Positions 1 to 9,426 of a stretch of 64,000 bases of DNA are shown piece by piece. Made by a program: the position numbers and the translations under genes. Positions within the stretch are counted from its first letter, which is position 1; each line of letters begins with the position of its first letter. The notes under the pieces are model-generated. The model was not told where the DNA came from, searched no databases, and saw only the letters and a program-made list of their open reading frames with translations. This DNA comes from JANRLF01 sp033762815 (GTDB lineage Bacteria > Bacteroidota > Bacteroidia > Chitinophagales > CAIOSU01), in contig JANRLF010000001.1 in the NCBI GenBank assembly GCA_033762815.1, forward strand, positions 62,001 to 126,000, given 5' to 3'.

Positions 1-324
1 TAATACTCTGTGCGCCTGTAGAAAGTTGGCCAAGGATATCCCGTTCAGAGAGGCGTAACGATAGGCCGTCACCAAATCCTCTATTTCCTTCATTTCCTTG
101 CTTTGCTTGGGCTTCTGCCTGTTGCGCATGAAGCTGTTGATGTCCAAACTATTGCCCTCAATTTTTGCGGAATATAAGGAGGAGGCAATGACGTAATGCT
201 CAAAATCGGGCAAAGAAGTAGCGCCTGAGTAGGCTAAAGGCATTAAATCGATGCCCGATGTCTTTAGCTGGGCCAGGTAAGCGGGCAGCCATTCATCGGA
301 AATCATTTGCCAAGGTGTTTCCAT
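1..324 (-). CDS. Fic-family protein, N-terminal part (runs off the window edge)
   Basis: Reading from the ATG at 324 towards base 1 gives 108 open codons with no stop, so only the N-terminus is present. Residues 51-60 read YSAKIEGNSL. This fits the (S/T)xxxE(G/N) inhibitory helix that precedes the catalytic domain in class II Fic proteins, whose Glu blocks productive ATP binding. The following RNRQKPK and an 'EIEDLVTAYRYA' stretch also match the region before the Fic core. Fic proteins typically transfer AMP to target proteins. The catalytic HPFxxGNGR motif would lie outside the window, so activity cannot be judged. The gene is divergent from the UbiA-like gene across a 121-bp spacer. A DNA-binding Fic regulator is an alternative within the same superfamily. 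Confidence 0.75.
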   Translation of the reverse strand, partial: METPWQMISDEWLPAYLAQLKTSGIDLMPLAYSGATSLPDFEHYVIASSLYSAKIEGNSLDINSFMRNRQKPKQSKEMKEIEDLVTAYRYASLNGISLANFLQAHRVL

Positions 325-408
325 GTCGTAAACATAATCAATAGTTCAACATACTGGGTAAATGCTTAAGGGGGCTTTCCCCAACTCTATGGTGACCCAT
401 GCTGCTTT

Positions 409-441
409 TTTGGGGCTTAGATGATGTATACCCTATCTTTG
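409..441 (+). promoter_or_regulatory. Bacteroidota promoter of the UbiA-like gene
   Basis: A -33 TTTG (409-412) is followed after 21 bp by a perfect -7 box TATCTTTG (434-441). The ATG at 446 lies only 4 bp beyond the box, so the transcript is predicted to start at or within one base of the start codon (leaderless). Confidence 0.65.
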
Positions 442-445
442 CCCC

Positions 446-1309
446 ATGCAACTGTGGCTGCCCTTGCGCTTGCTGGTCAATAGCAACCTGTTTATTTCCA
501 TCTGCGCCCTGTGCATGGTGTGGGTCACTTACCTGCAACTGGAACTGTCCATTGTGTGGTGGCCCCTGCCCGTTTTTGTGTTTTTTGCCACTCTGTTCAT
601 CTACAACTGGCACCGACTGCTCAGCATGGACAAGCGTGCCCAGTACGGGCAGCCCGGCATGCACCACTGGATATTGGCCCACCGCCGCTCGGCCATTATC
701 CCCATTGCCAGCAGTGCTTTGGTCATGGCTATTGGCTTTTGGTACCTCAATACCCGTATACAGCTCTGCCTGGCCCTGTTGGGCATATTGGCCATGGCCT
801 ATGCCGTGCCCGTGCTGCGCTGGCGGCAGGGCCTTATCAAGTTGCGCGATATCGGTATCTTCAAGCCCTTCCTGCTGGCCAGCGTGTGGACGGGCGCCAC
901 CGCCCTGTTGCCCATGCTGGAACTTAATGCGCCCTTAAGCCGGGAGTGGCTGTTGCTGCTTGCCCAACGCTGGTTTTTCATGGCGGCCCTCTGCATCCCT
1001 TTCGATGTGAAGGACATGGCCTACGACCGCGCCACCATGCATTCGCCTACCTTGCCCATCCGCCTGGGTCTGGCGAAAACCAAGGCCATTGCCGTTGTCT
1101 TATTGGCGGGCTACCTGTTCATAGCCTTTGTAAGGATAGGCTGTCAGCCCGCCCTGCTGGGCTATGCCCTCAGCTTTGTGTACGTGCTCTTCCTCCTGCT
1201 GCGCAACAAAACCACCGACCCCGAGCACTACTACACCTTCTGGCTCGACGGGGCTATGATTTTGCAGTTGGTGGGGGTGGGTGGTTATTTCCTGAAAATA
1301 GTTTGGTAA
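446..1309 (+). CDS. UbiA-like prenyltransferase-family membrane protein
   Basis: A 287-aa polytopic membrane protein. Two acidic motifs sit where UbiA-type prenyltransferases carry their Mg-pyrophosphate ligands: N54-x7-D62 (YNWHRLLSMDK) in the first half and D187/D190/D194 (FDVKDMAYDR) in the second. The first motif is degenerate compared with classical NDxxDxxxD, and related Bacteroidota proteins are often left as hypothetical membrane proteins. The family transfers isoprenoid chains to aromatic or other acceptors in the membrane; the substrate here is unknown. GC content is high (39 of 60 bases in the line 781-840), in sharp contrast to the next gene. The start is fixed by the promoter 4 bp upstream. 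Confidence 0.65.
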   Translation: MQLWLPLRLLVNSNLFISICALCMVWVTYLQLELSIVWWPLPVFVFFATLFIYNWHRLLSMDKRAQYGQPGMHHWILAHRRSAIIPIASSALVMAIGFWYLNTRIQLCLALLGILAMAYAVPVLRWRQGLIKLRDIGIFKPFLLASVWTGATALLPMLELNAPLSREWLLLLAQRWFFMAALCIPFDVKDMAYDRATMHSPTLPIRLGLAKTKAIAVVLLAGYLFIAFVRIGCQPALLGYALSFVYVLFLLLRNKTTDPEHYYTFWLDGAMILQLVGVGGYFLKIVW

Positions 1310-1404
1310 TGGTAATTATCAATAGTTTTAACGAAGCTATTTTATTGCTTCTATTTAACCAGAATCATCAAATAATATTTAGATAGTTTTTTTATATTTC
1401 GCCA

Positions 1405-4400
1405 ATGCACCAAGGAATTTATGAAGAGCTCATTAGTAAGCTTGTAAAATCTAAAATAGAAAATTTAGGGAAAGAACAGTTTTACATTAAGGAATCCCCT
1501 ATCGATCGTACGGAAGCAGCGACAATTTTATCTAATTACTTGGCAGTTACATTGCGTAAAGCATTCAATTCTATTAAAAGCAGTGATTCTCTGGAAAGAC
1601 AAATAGAGATATCTAATATGATAATCATTCTTTTGAGGGACGAGCTTTCGAAAACAGAGTTCAATGATGATATTATTGAAGAAAATGGTAGAATTTTAAA
1701 AGCTGTTTTTTCAAAAGTAGATGCATCTTTCTCAGATTTTGACAGTCATTTAGATGAAATTACACCCTATACCCGCTTATCATATAGTGAATTATTTACG
1801 GGTGGAAATGTAGGTATTTCTTTAGATAGTGAGCTAAGAAAAGAGATATTGTCAGCTGATAGGATTGACTTGTTAGTTTCATTTATAAAGTGGAATGGTA
1901 TAAGAATATTGGAGAAAGAACTTAGGGAATTTACTAATCGAGGGGGTAAACTACGAGTAATCACAACTACATATATCGGTGCAACCGATGCAAAAGCTGT
2001 AGAATTTATTGCGGCGTTGCCGAACACCGAAATTAAAATATCTTATAATGTTAACTCCGAAAGACTACATGCTAAAGCATATCTCTTTTATCGGAATAGC
2101 AGTTTTCATACAGCTTATATAGGATCATCTAATTTCTCGAAAACAGCGCTAACAAGTGGTCTTGAATGGAATCTTAAAATTACTACCAAAGAAATTAGTC
2201 ATGTAATTGATAAGTTTGAAAAGACCTTTGACACCTATTGGCAGAATCTTGATTTTGAAAGCTATCACATTTCTACGCATAAAGAAAAGTTAATCAATGC
2301 CTTAGACAAAGGAAAGACCGACAATAGCTACACTCCAACTACCTTTTTTGATCTTAAGCCTCATCCATTTCAGCAGGAAATCTTGGAAAAATTAGAGGCA
2401 GAAAGAAGTATTCACCGTAGCTTCAGGAATTTGATCGTTGCTGCAACTGGTACCGGAAAAACTGTGATATCTGCATTTGATTACAAAGCATTCAGGAATG
2501 CTAATTCTTCTTCTAAACTCTTGTTTGTAGCTCATAGAAAGGAAATATTACAACAAGCTCAAGCCAAGTTTCAAGGTGTATTGCGGGATAACAATTTTGG
2601 TGAACTCTGGGTTGATGGTGCTTTACCAAAAAATTATGAACATGTCTTTGCCTCGATACAAACTTTAAATAACCAGATTGAAAGTCTCCATCTCTCTAAG
2701 AGGTATTATGACTATATAATCATAGATGAAGTGCACCATATTGCTGCTTCGTCTTATCGAATTGTTCTAAATCACTTTGAACCAAAAATACTTTTGGGGT
2801 TAACAGCTACCCCAGAAAGAATGGATGGGGAGAATATTCTTGAAGATTTCAATGGTAAGATAGCTGCGGAAATTAGATTGCCAGAAGCATTGAACAAAAA
2901 ATTGTTATGCCCTTTTCAATATTTTGGTATCACGGATAGCATTGACCTGTCCGGAGTTACATGGTCACGGGGTCGGTACCTACCAAGTGAATTAAGTAGT
3001 ATTTATATTAAAAGCGATAAGCGTGTCGGAGAAATTATTTCAAACCTTGAAAAATATTTGTGTAATAAAAATGATGTTAGGGCTTTGGGATTCTGTATCA
3101 CTCAAGAGCATGCTATTTTTATGGCTAAAAAATTCAATGAAATTGGATTAAAAGCCAGTTTCTTGGTTAGCAATATGGTAAGCGATAGAGAGAATATAAG
3201 GATACAATTGGAAAAGAAAGAAATTAACTATCTTTTTGTAGTCGATATTTTTAATGAGGGTGTTGACATACCTGAAATTGATACAGTGCTATTTTTAAGA
3301 CCTACTGAAAGTTTAACTGTATTCCTTCAACAATTAGGTAGGGGACTACGGTTAGCAGATAGTAAAGAATGTTTGACAGTTCTTGATTTTGTAGGTAATG
3401 CAAGGCCAGAATATGATTTTGAAGGAAAATTCCGGGCATTGGTTGGAAAAACCAATACTTCCATAAAAAAGGAAATTGAGGACGAGTTTCCTCATCTACC
3501 ATTAGGTTGTTCTATTGTTTTAGAGAAGAAAGCGAAGGAATTCATCCTAAGCAACATTAAACAAGCCACTAAACTTAATAGAAATGCGATACTACAAAGA
3601 ATAAAAAACTATGAACATCAAACGTCGTTGCCTTTAACATTAAAAAATTTTATTGAATTTTATCAGATTCCATTGCAAAGTTTGTACAGTAAAGGAAGTT
3701 GGAGAAGACTTTGTGCTGAAGCTGGCAAGTTCAAAAACTTTGAAAGCCTAAATGAAAAGCAAATAGTAACGACGATTCTAAAAAAATGGCTCTCAACTAA
3801 CTCTTTTACTTATTTTGACTTTATAAGAAAGTTGGCTTCACAATATTTCAGAGTTAACATTGAAAAATTAAATTCTATTGACCAATCCATGTGTTTAATG
3901 CTTCATTATGATATTAATAGAAAAATAGAATTTGTTGATTTGCAGAGCAGTATAGATAATTTGGGTATGAATATGGCGCTTTGCGAAGAAATTGTTGAAT
4001 TGATGGAAGTGCTTATAAGCAGAATTTCTTTTAAAGAGATCAGTCCTGAATTGCCTTATGATCAGCCTTTGATGATTCATTCCCGATATACCAGAGATCA
4101 AATATTGGTTGCATTTGGATTAAGCACTTTTAAGGAAAAATCTTCTAATAGGGAAGGCGTAGCAGAGAATACGAGGTTAAATACAGAAATATTGTTTATA
4201 GATTTAATAAAATCAGAGGAAAACTTTTCACCAACAACTATGTATGATGATTACGCTATAAATGAGAGATTATTCCATTGGCAATCTCAGAATCAAACAC
4301 GTCCAGATTTGGGCAAAGGGCTAACCTATATTAAGCAGAAAGAGAATGGGAAGAAAATTTTACTTTTCGTTAGAGAAAAAGCGAAAGATGAATTTGGGAA

Positions 4401-4539
4401 TACAATGGGTTATGTTTTTATAGGTGAAGGTAAATTTATTGAGTATAATGGTTCAAAACCCATGAATATTAAATGGGAGCTTAAGGAACCATTACCACCA
4501 TATTTATGGAAGGATTCAGCGAAGCTTTCAATAAGTTAA
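1405..4539 (+). CDS. PLD-nuclease / SF2 helicase / DUF3427 protein
   Basis: A 1044-aa three-part protein. Residues about 125-290 are a phospholipase-D-like nuclease domain with HAK at 222-224 and SSN at 241-243. Residues about 320-650 are a superfamily II helicase: Walker A ATGTGKT (347-353), DEVHH (441-445), LTATPER (466-472), motif V FNEGVDIP and motif VI QLGRGLR (643-649). The C-terminal third resembles DUF3427, including a segment around RYTRDQILVAFG. This arrangement recurs in bacterial accessory and defence loci and fits DNA translocation with cleavage or end processing. The gene is much more AT-rich than its neighbours (17 of 60 GC in 1441-1500, 16 of 60 in 3001-3060), a sign of horizontal acquisition. 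It stands alone, with no methylase or partner ORF beside it. A TATATTTC near-match to the -7 box ends 4 bp before the ATG. Confidence 0.85.
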   Translation: MHQGIYEELISKLVKSKIENLGKEQFYIKESPIDRTEAATILSNYLAVTLRKAFNSIKSSDSLERQIEISNMIIILLRDELSKTEFNDDIIEENGRILKAVFSKVDASFSDFDSHLDEITPYTRLSYSELFTGGNVGISLDSELRKEILSADRIDLLVSFIKWNGIRILEKELREFTNRGGKLRVITTTYIGATDAKAVEFIAALPNTEIKISYNVNSERLHAKAYLFYRNSSFHTAYIGSSNFSKTALTSGLEWNLKITTKEISHVIDKFEKTFDTYWQNLDFESYHISTHKEKLINALDKGKTDNSYTPTTFFDLKPHPFQQEILEKLEAERSIHRSFRNLIVAATGTGKTVISAFDYKAFRNANSSSKLLFVAHRKEILQQAQAKFQGVLRDNNFGELWVDGALPKNYEHVFASIQTLNNQIESLHLSKRYYDYIIIDEVHHIAASSYRIVLNHFEPKILLGLTATPERMDGENILEDFNGKIAAEIRLPEALNKKLLCPFQYFGITDSIDLSGVTWSRGRYLPSELSSIYIKSDKRVGEIISNLEKYLCNKNDVRALGFCITQEHAIFMAKKFNEIGLKASFLVSNMVSDRENIRIQLEKKEINYLFVVDIFNEGVDIPEIDTVLFLRPTESLTVFLQQLGRGLRLADSKECLTVLDFVGNARPEYDFEGKFRALVGKTNTSIKKEIEDEFPHLPLGCSIVLEKKAKEFILSNIKQATKLNRNAILQRIKNYEHQTSLPLTLKNFIEFYQIPLQSLYSKGSWRRLCAEAGKFKNFESLNEKQIVTTILKKWLSTNSFTYFDFIRKLASQYFRVNIEKLNSIDQSMCLMLHYDINRKIEFVDLQSSIDNLGMNMALCEEIVELMEVLISRISFKEISPELPYDQPLMIHSRYTRDQILVAFGLSTFKEKSSNREGVAENTRLNTEILFIDLIKSEENFSPTTMYDDYAINERLFHWQSQNQTRPDLGKGLTYIKQKENGKKILLFVREKAKDEFGNTMGYVFIGEGKFIEYNGSKPMNIKWELKEPLPPYLWKDSAKLSIS

Positions 4540-4922
4540 ATGTATTGTTGTATATAGCTATTAGACGCAAATTTGAATTTAGATCTCAAAAAATCTCTTA
4601 CATTTCCATAGAAAATCACCGCCCCCCCAAAAAATCCCCCCCCCATCCCAAACAAATCTCGCACTAAGTACTTTTATTTATAGTAGGCGGTGGAGAGAAG
4701 GGCGGAGAAAGTGAAAAATGCACGAAAAAAGCGGGTATGTTTTTATAAGTCGCTGAAAATAAAACGGCTAGGGGCGGTCGTTTTAATACGTTATGGAAAC
4801 GTTTTCAGTACGTTTTCGATACAAAACCGCATTTTTATGGTACGTTTTCAGTACGTTTTCGGTATGAATTGGAACGAAATGGGCCGGAGTGATAAGGCCA
4901 CTAACAGCGCAGTGGGGCGGGG
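4540..4922. other. Gene-free stretch with poly-C tracts and short direct repeats
   Basis: I see no convincing gene here. It holds C tracts of 7 (4622-4628) and 9 (4636-4644). A 20-base sequence beginning ACGTTTTCAG and ending TACGTTTTCG occurs identically at 4799-4818 and 4842-4861. The core TACGTTTTC appears three times, with a fourth variant AACGTTTTC at 4798-4806. An open frame at 4690-5037 overlaps ychF and has no protein-like character. Confidence 0.55.
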
Positions 4923-6023
4923 CTATACATTAAACCTAAAGTGCATTACGTCGCCATCGAGCACCACATATTCCTTGCCCTCCACGTTCAGTTTGCCGGC
5001 ATCGCGGCAGGCGCTCTCCGAACCGTACTTCACGTAGTCATCGTAATGGATGACTTCGGCCCGTATGAAGCCCTTCTCAAAATCGGTATGGATAACGCCC
5101 GCGGCCTGTGGGGCCTTGGTACCTACTTGTATGGTCCAGGCGCGCACCTCCTTCACCCCGGCGGTAAAGTAGGTAATCAGCTTCAGCAGGCTATATGATT
5201 TCTTGATCAACCTGGCCACGCCGGGTTCGCTAAGGCCCATCTCCTCAAGGAACATCATGCGGTCGTCGTACGATTCGAATTCGGCGATGTCGGCCTCCGT
5301 GGCGGCGCATACGTTGATTACTTCGGCATCCTCGTCCTTAACGGCCGCCTTTACCGCCTCCACATGGCGGTTGCCGCTCACCACCGATTTATCGTCAACG
5401 TTGCACACGTACAGCACGGGCTTGGCGGTAAGCAGGTGCAGGGGGGCAAAATACTTGGCGGCATCGTCCTTGTCAATCGCAAAGGCCCGCACCGATTTGC
5501 CCTGTTCCAAATGGCCTTTTAGTGCCGTTATCAGCTCCAGTTCGCGTTGTGCCTCCTTGTCGCCACTTTTGGCAGCCTTCTGTACCTTGTTGATTTGCTT
5601 CTCCACGGTTTCCAAATCCTTGAGCTGCAATTCGGTATCGATAATTTCCTTGTCGCGTACGGGGTCCACTGAGCCGTCCACGTGCACCACGTTGTCATCG
5701 TCAAAGCAGCGCAGTACGTGTATAATGGCATCAGTGTTCCTAATGTTGCCTAAAAATTGGTTGCCCAGGCCCTCGCCCTTGCTGGCGCCCTTTACCAGGC
5801 CGGCAATGTCCACTATCTCCACGGTGGTGGGCACAACCTTTTCCGGCTTCACTAGGCTTTCCAGCTTAATAAGGCGTTCATCGGGCACGGTGATGGTGCC
5901 CACGTTGGGCTCAATGGTGCAAAAGGGATAATTGGCCGATTGGGCCTTGGCATTGGAGAGTGCATTGAACAAGGTGGACTTTCCTACGTTGGGCAGGCCA
6001 ACGATACCGCATTGAAGGGCCAT
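4923..6023 (-). CDS. ychF: YchF/OLA1-type translation-associated P-loop NTPase
   Basis: A 366-aa full-length YchF. The N-terminus carries the G1 P-loop GLPNVGKST (9-17) and a G3-region DIAGLVKGAS, followed by the family's coiled-coil insertion (about residues 130-170) and a C-terminal TGS-like domain ending in MHFRFNV. The base-specificity position reads NVDD rather than the GTPase NKxD, in keeping with the family's preference for ATP. YchF/OLA1 binds ribosomes and acts in translation and stress responses. The gene is on its own between the repeat-rich spacer and divergent kup. Confidence 0.97.
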   Translation of the reverse strand: MALQCGIVGLPNVGKSTLFNALSNAKAQSANYPFCTIEPNVGTITVPDERLIKLESLVKPEKVVPTTVEIVDIAGLVKGASKGEGLGNQFLGNIRNTDAIIHVLRCFDDDNVVHVDGSVDPVRDKEIIDTELQLKDLETVEKQINKVQKAAKSGDKEAQRELELITALKGHLEQGKSVRAFAIDKDDAAKYFAPLHLLTAKPVLYVCNVDDKSVVSGNRHVEAVKAAVKDEDAEVINVCAATEADIAEFESYDDRMMFLEEMGLSEPGVARLIKKSYSLLKLITYFTAGVKEVRAWTIQVGTKAPQAAGVIHTDFEKGFIRAEVIHYDDYVKYGSESACRDAGKLNVEGKEYVVLDGDVMHFRFNV

Positions 6024-6046
6024 GGATTTCGTAATTTTTGAGGCTG

Positions 6047-6054
6047 CAAATATA
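6047..6054 (-). promoter_or_regulatory. -7 box of ychF
   Basis: On the minus strand this reads TATATTTG, a perfect TAnnTTTG, ending 23 bp before the ychF ATG. I see no matching -33 TTTG. Confidence 0.5.
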
Positions 6055-6154
6055 GCCTTTTAACGGCTTAGCTGGGGGATAGGTCGGCTAATTTTAAAAA
6101 TTTATCGCATTCAAGGTTCAATCAGGCTTTTTTTTAGCAATTTTGACCCCACTT

Positions 6155-6162
6155 TATGTTTG
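6155..6162 (+). promoter_or_regulatory. -7 box of kup
   Basis: TATGTTTG, a perfect TAnnTTTG, ending 41 bp before the kup ATG. The -33 region has only T-rich sequence. Confidence 0.45.
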
Positions 6163-6203
6163 AATTTCATCCTGAATATTGAGTGGCAGGCTAATTTCTT
6201 GAA

Positions 6204-8150
6204 ATGGACATCCACAGTAAGGCCCACAAATTATCGGCGGCCGGCTTATTGATTACCCTGGGCATTATTTACGGAGACATCGGTACATCGCCCCTTTACG
6301 TGATGAAGGCCATTGTGGGCGATGACCCTATCAACAGCCTTACGGTGTTGGGGGGCATATCGGCGGTGTTCTGGACCCTCACCCTGCAAACCACCCTTAA
6401 GTATGTAACGCTTACCCTGCAGGCCGATAACAAGGGCGAGGGGGGTATCTTTTCTTTATACGCTTTGGTACGGCGCACTAAGCGCAAGTGGCTCATCCTG
6501 CCCGCCATTATAGGGGGCTGTACCCTCCTGGCCGATGGCATTATCACCCCGCCTATTTCCGTGGCTTCTGCCGTGGAAGGTTTAAGGGTGCTGCCTTGGT
6601 TGGCCGATATACCCACGGTGCCTATCGTCATCGCCATTTTGGTAGGCTTGTTCGTTATACAGCAGTTCGGTACCAAAAGGGTGGGCAACCTGTTCGGGCC
6701 CATTATGCTGGTTTGGTTTTGCATGCTAGGTGCCCTGGGCATTTCGCAAATAGCTACTCACTGGGCGGTGCTGAAGGCATTGAACCCCTACTATGCCTAC
6801 CAAATGATTGTCAATTATCCGGGTGGTTTTTGGTTGCTGGGGGCAGTGTTTTTGTGTACTACGGGTGCAGAAGCCCTATACTCCGACCTTGGCCACTGCG
6901 GAAAACAGAATATCCGCATCAGTTGGGTATTTGTTAAAACCATGCTGCTGCTCAACTACTTTGGCCAGGGGGCATGGCTGCTAAAGCATGAAGGCCAATT
7001 GCTGCCTGAGAACCCTTTCTATGGCATCATGCCCGAGTGGTTCGTTATACCAGGTATCATCATCGCTACCTGTGCAGCGGTGGTGGCCAGCCAGGCCTTG
7101 TTGAGTGGTTCGTTCACACTCATCAACGAGGCTATCCGCCTCAATTTTTGGCCCAAGATGAAAATCAACTATCCCACCGATTTGCAAGGGCAGTTGTACA
7201 TTCCCTTCATCAACTGGCTGTTGCTGGCGGGCTGTATCGGTGTGGTGCTACATTTCGAGGAATCGTCTGCCATGGAAGCCGCTTACGGCTTGGCCATTGT
7301 GCTTACCATGTTGATGACCAGCACCTTGTTGGTGTATTACATGTTCCTTAAGCGCTTCCATATAGCCCTTATTATAGGGTTCATTCTCACCTACGGATTG
7401 GTGGAAACGGCCTTCTTGGTAGCCAATTTGGAGAAGTTCACGCATGGCGGCTTTATTACGCTCATCATTGGCGGATTTTTGTTCAGCATTATGTGGGTGT
7501 GGTACAATGCACGCCGTATCAGGAACCGATATGTGGAGTTTGTGAAACTGGAGGATTACCTGGTGCTGCTGCGCGATTTGTCAAATGACGGTACGGTCAG
7601 CAAATACGCTACTCACTTGGTGTATCTTACCAGTGCCAACAACAGTGATGAGATAGAGAGCAAAATCATGTATTCCATTTTGCAAAAGCAGCCCAAGCGT
7701 GCCGATATCTACTGGTTCGTGCACGTGGACGTGGTGGACGAGCCCTACAAAATGTCTTACAAGATAGAGACCCTTTTGGAACAGGATGTGATAAGGGTCG
7801 ATTTCAAACTGGGCTTTAGGGTGGCCCCGCGCATCAACCTGTTTTTCAGGAAGGTTGTGGAAGATTTGGTGCGCAACGATGAGGTGGACATTACTAGCCG
7901 CTATGCCTCGTTGAACAAAAACAACATTATCGGCGACTTCCGATTTGTGGTTATCGAGAAGGTCATCTCGCACGAAAATGAATTGCCCTTCTATGAAAAC
8001 CTGATGCTGGACATGTATGAGGTGCTGAAAATGTTCTCGCTTTCCGAAGAAAAGGCTTTTGGCCTGGATACCAGCTCCGTGGAGGTGGAAAAAGTGCCCC
8101 TGGTCATTTCCCCCGGCCGTGACATTAAGCTTAAGAGGATTAAGAATTGA
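6204..8150 (+). CDS. kup: Kup/Trk-type potassium uptake protein
   Basis: A 648-aa KUP/HAK/KT-family K+ transporter in the inner membrane. The N-terminus has the signature YGDIGTSPLYV (23-33), followed by about twelve hydrophobic segments up to about residue 445. A hydrophilic cytosolic C-terminal domain of about 200 residues follows, as is usual for Kup. The family imports K+ with H+ and is used for growth at low potassium. Length and architecture are complete. No partner gene is needed, and none is adjacent. Confidence 0.96.
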   Translation: MDIHSKAHKLSAAGLLITLGIIYGDIGTSPLYVMKAIVGDDPINSLTVLGGISAVFWTLTLQTTLKYVTLTLQADNKGEGGIFSLYALVRRTKRKWLILPAIIGGCTLLADGIITPPISVASAVEGLRVLPWLADIPTVPIVIAILVGLFVIQQFGTKRVGNLFGPIMLVWFCMLGALGISQIATHWAVLKALNPYYAYQMIVNYPGGFWLLGAVFLCTTGAEALYSDLGHCGKQNIRISWVFVKTMLLLNYFGQGAWLLKHEGQLLPENPFYGIMPEWFVIPGIIIATCAAVVASQALLSGSFTLINEAIRLNFWPKMKINYPTDLQGQLYIPFINWLLLAGCIGVVLHFEESSAMEAAYGLAIVLTMLMTSTLLVYYMFLKRFHIALIIGFILTYGLVETAFLVANLEKFTHGGFITLIIGGFLFSIMWVWYNARRIRNRYVEFVKLEDYLVLLRDLSNDGTVSKYATHLVYLTSANNSDEIESKIMYSILQKQPKRADIYWFVHVDVVDEPYKMSYKIETLLEQDVIRVDFKLGFRVAPRINLFFRKVVEDLVRNDEVDITSRYASLNKNNIIGDFRFVVIEKVISHENELPFYENLMLDMYEVLKMFSLSEEKAFGLDTSSVEVEKVPLVISPGRDIKLKRIKN

Positions 8151-8316
8151 GGGGGCGAAATTCCTCCAAATTCCTTTAAAATTAATGCACCTAGTACAAG
8201 CCAGATTCCCTTTTGGTGTGACAGAAAGGACAATAGCTTTCATAAATAATCAACATTATTTTAATTTGGGTTTTAGGAGAAGTTTCTTTGCCTTACCCAT
8301 CATCTTATCCAAGCTT

Positions 8317-9360
8317 ATGAGAGGAATATTGTTTTTTCTGCTGTTCGTGAATTCGGTTGTTTATGGCCAGACGGCACAGGTGAAAGGTTCGGTAAAAGAT
8401 AAGGATTCGGGTACCGAGATTGGCTTTGCATCCTTACAAGTAGTAGGTACCCAAAGTGGGGTGGTCTGCAGTTCAAATGGGGATTTCGAAATATCCCTTC
8501 CCCATTCTTTGCAGGATACGCTGATTGAAGTGCGCGCATTGGGCTATAAAAGTAAGCGAATGACCCTAGCGCAGCTTTCCGCTACGCCCATTATTTATTT
8601 GGAAACAGACCCCGTGCAGTTGCAGGAGGTGATTGTGAAGGCATCATCGCGCAAGCCATTGACCGCTAAGGACATTGAAGAAATGGTGGTAAAAGTAAAA
8701 GATGGGGTGTACTTTTCGAATACGGAAGTATCGAATTATTTATATCAGTATTTTCTGGCGGAAGTTTGTGTTCGAAACGACTCCTTATGCCGCATTGCGA
8801 CTATTGACCAAATCGTGTTACAAGACTTTGACCTATCGCCGGAGCAATTTATGCAGTTCTTCAAAAACAAGTTGTTCGAGCAATATCCCGCTTGTAACAT
8901 GAGTTGGCAAGGAGCCACCCTGTTCTGTTCTTGGCTGACGGAAAAATATGGTTCTTTCGAAAATAGGAAGTATAAACAGGCTGTTTTTTCCTTACCCACG
9001 CCTGAGGATTGGACTTATGCCGCAAGAGGCACCGGGACCGGCAAGTTTCCTTGGCCTGGAGACCTGCCATTTGTAATCAACAAAGATTCATCAGTAACCC
9101 GCTACTGCAACTATAGGGATTTGGCACGGGAAGACAGTAGTAAACAAGTATTTTACGCTCCAGTAAAGAGCTATTACAAAAGCAAATTCGGGCTGTACAA
9201 TGTGTGCGGCAATGTGGCAGAAATGACTTCCCTCCCAGACGTATTCATGGGAGGGAGCTTTTACAGCGACAGTACCCAGGTAGGAGTGCAGCGAACTTCC
9301 GATAAGCGCGTTACTGCCCCCTCTATTTATGTAGGTTTCAGGTTCGTATTGACTAATTAG
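8317..9360 (+). CDS. Secreted protein: carboxypeptidase-regulatory domain fused to an FGE-sulfatase-like domain
   Basis: A 347-aa protein with a signal peptide ending near YGQ (residue 20). Residues about 23-100 form a CarboxypepD_reg-like beta domain (VKGSVKDKDSGTEIGFA...), the module usually found at the N-terminus of TonB receptors. The remainder resembles the formylglycine-generating-enzyme (SUMF1) fold: AACNMSWQGA-like context, LPTPEDWTYAARG, YNVCGNVAEM (the family's GNVWEW site) and a final GFRFVL. In this family many members are structural or enzymatic extracytoplasmic proteins without FGE activity, and I cannot assign a substrate. The in-frame upstream extension to 8059 overlaps kup and lacks a signal sequence, so the ATG at 8317 is chosen. 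Confidence 0.75.
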   Translation: MRGILFFLLFVNSVVYGQTAQVKGSVKDKDSGTEIGFASLQVVGTQSGVVCSSNGDFEISLPHSLQDTLIEVRALGYKSKRMTLAQLSATPIIYLETDPVQLQEVIVKASSRKPLTAKDIEEMVVKVKDGVYFSNTEVSNYLYQYFLAEVCVRNDSLCRIATIDQIVLQDFDLSPEQFMQFFKNKLFEQYPACNMSWQGATLFCSWLTEKYGSFENRKYKQAVFSLPTPEDWTYAARGTGTGKFPWPGDLPFVINKDSSVTRYCNYRDLAREDSSKQVFYAPVKSYYKSKFGLYNVCGNVAEMTSLPDVFMGGSFYSDSTQVGVQRTSDKRVTAPSIYVGFRFVLTN

Positions 9361-9426
9361 GGTAATTTTCATAAATGTTAATGCACAATTTAAGGTTGTA
9401 TCCTTTTGTTAGCATTACTTACCACT

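Noticed and set aside
4690..5037. Small ORF of 115 codons in the repeat-rich spacer
   Set aside because: It overlaps ychF on the other strand and its N-terminal part is low-complexity spacer sequence.
8059..8316. N-terminal extension of the FGE-like gene
   Set aside because: It lies inside kup, is not a signal sequence, and the ATG at 8317 gives a proper one.
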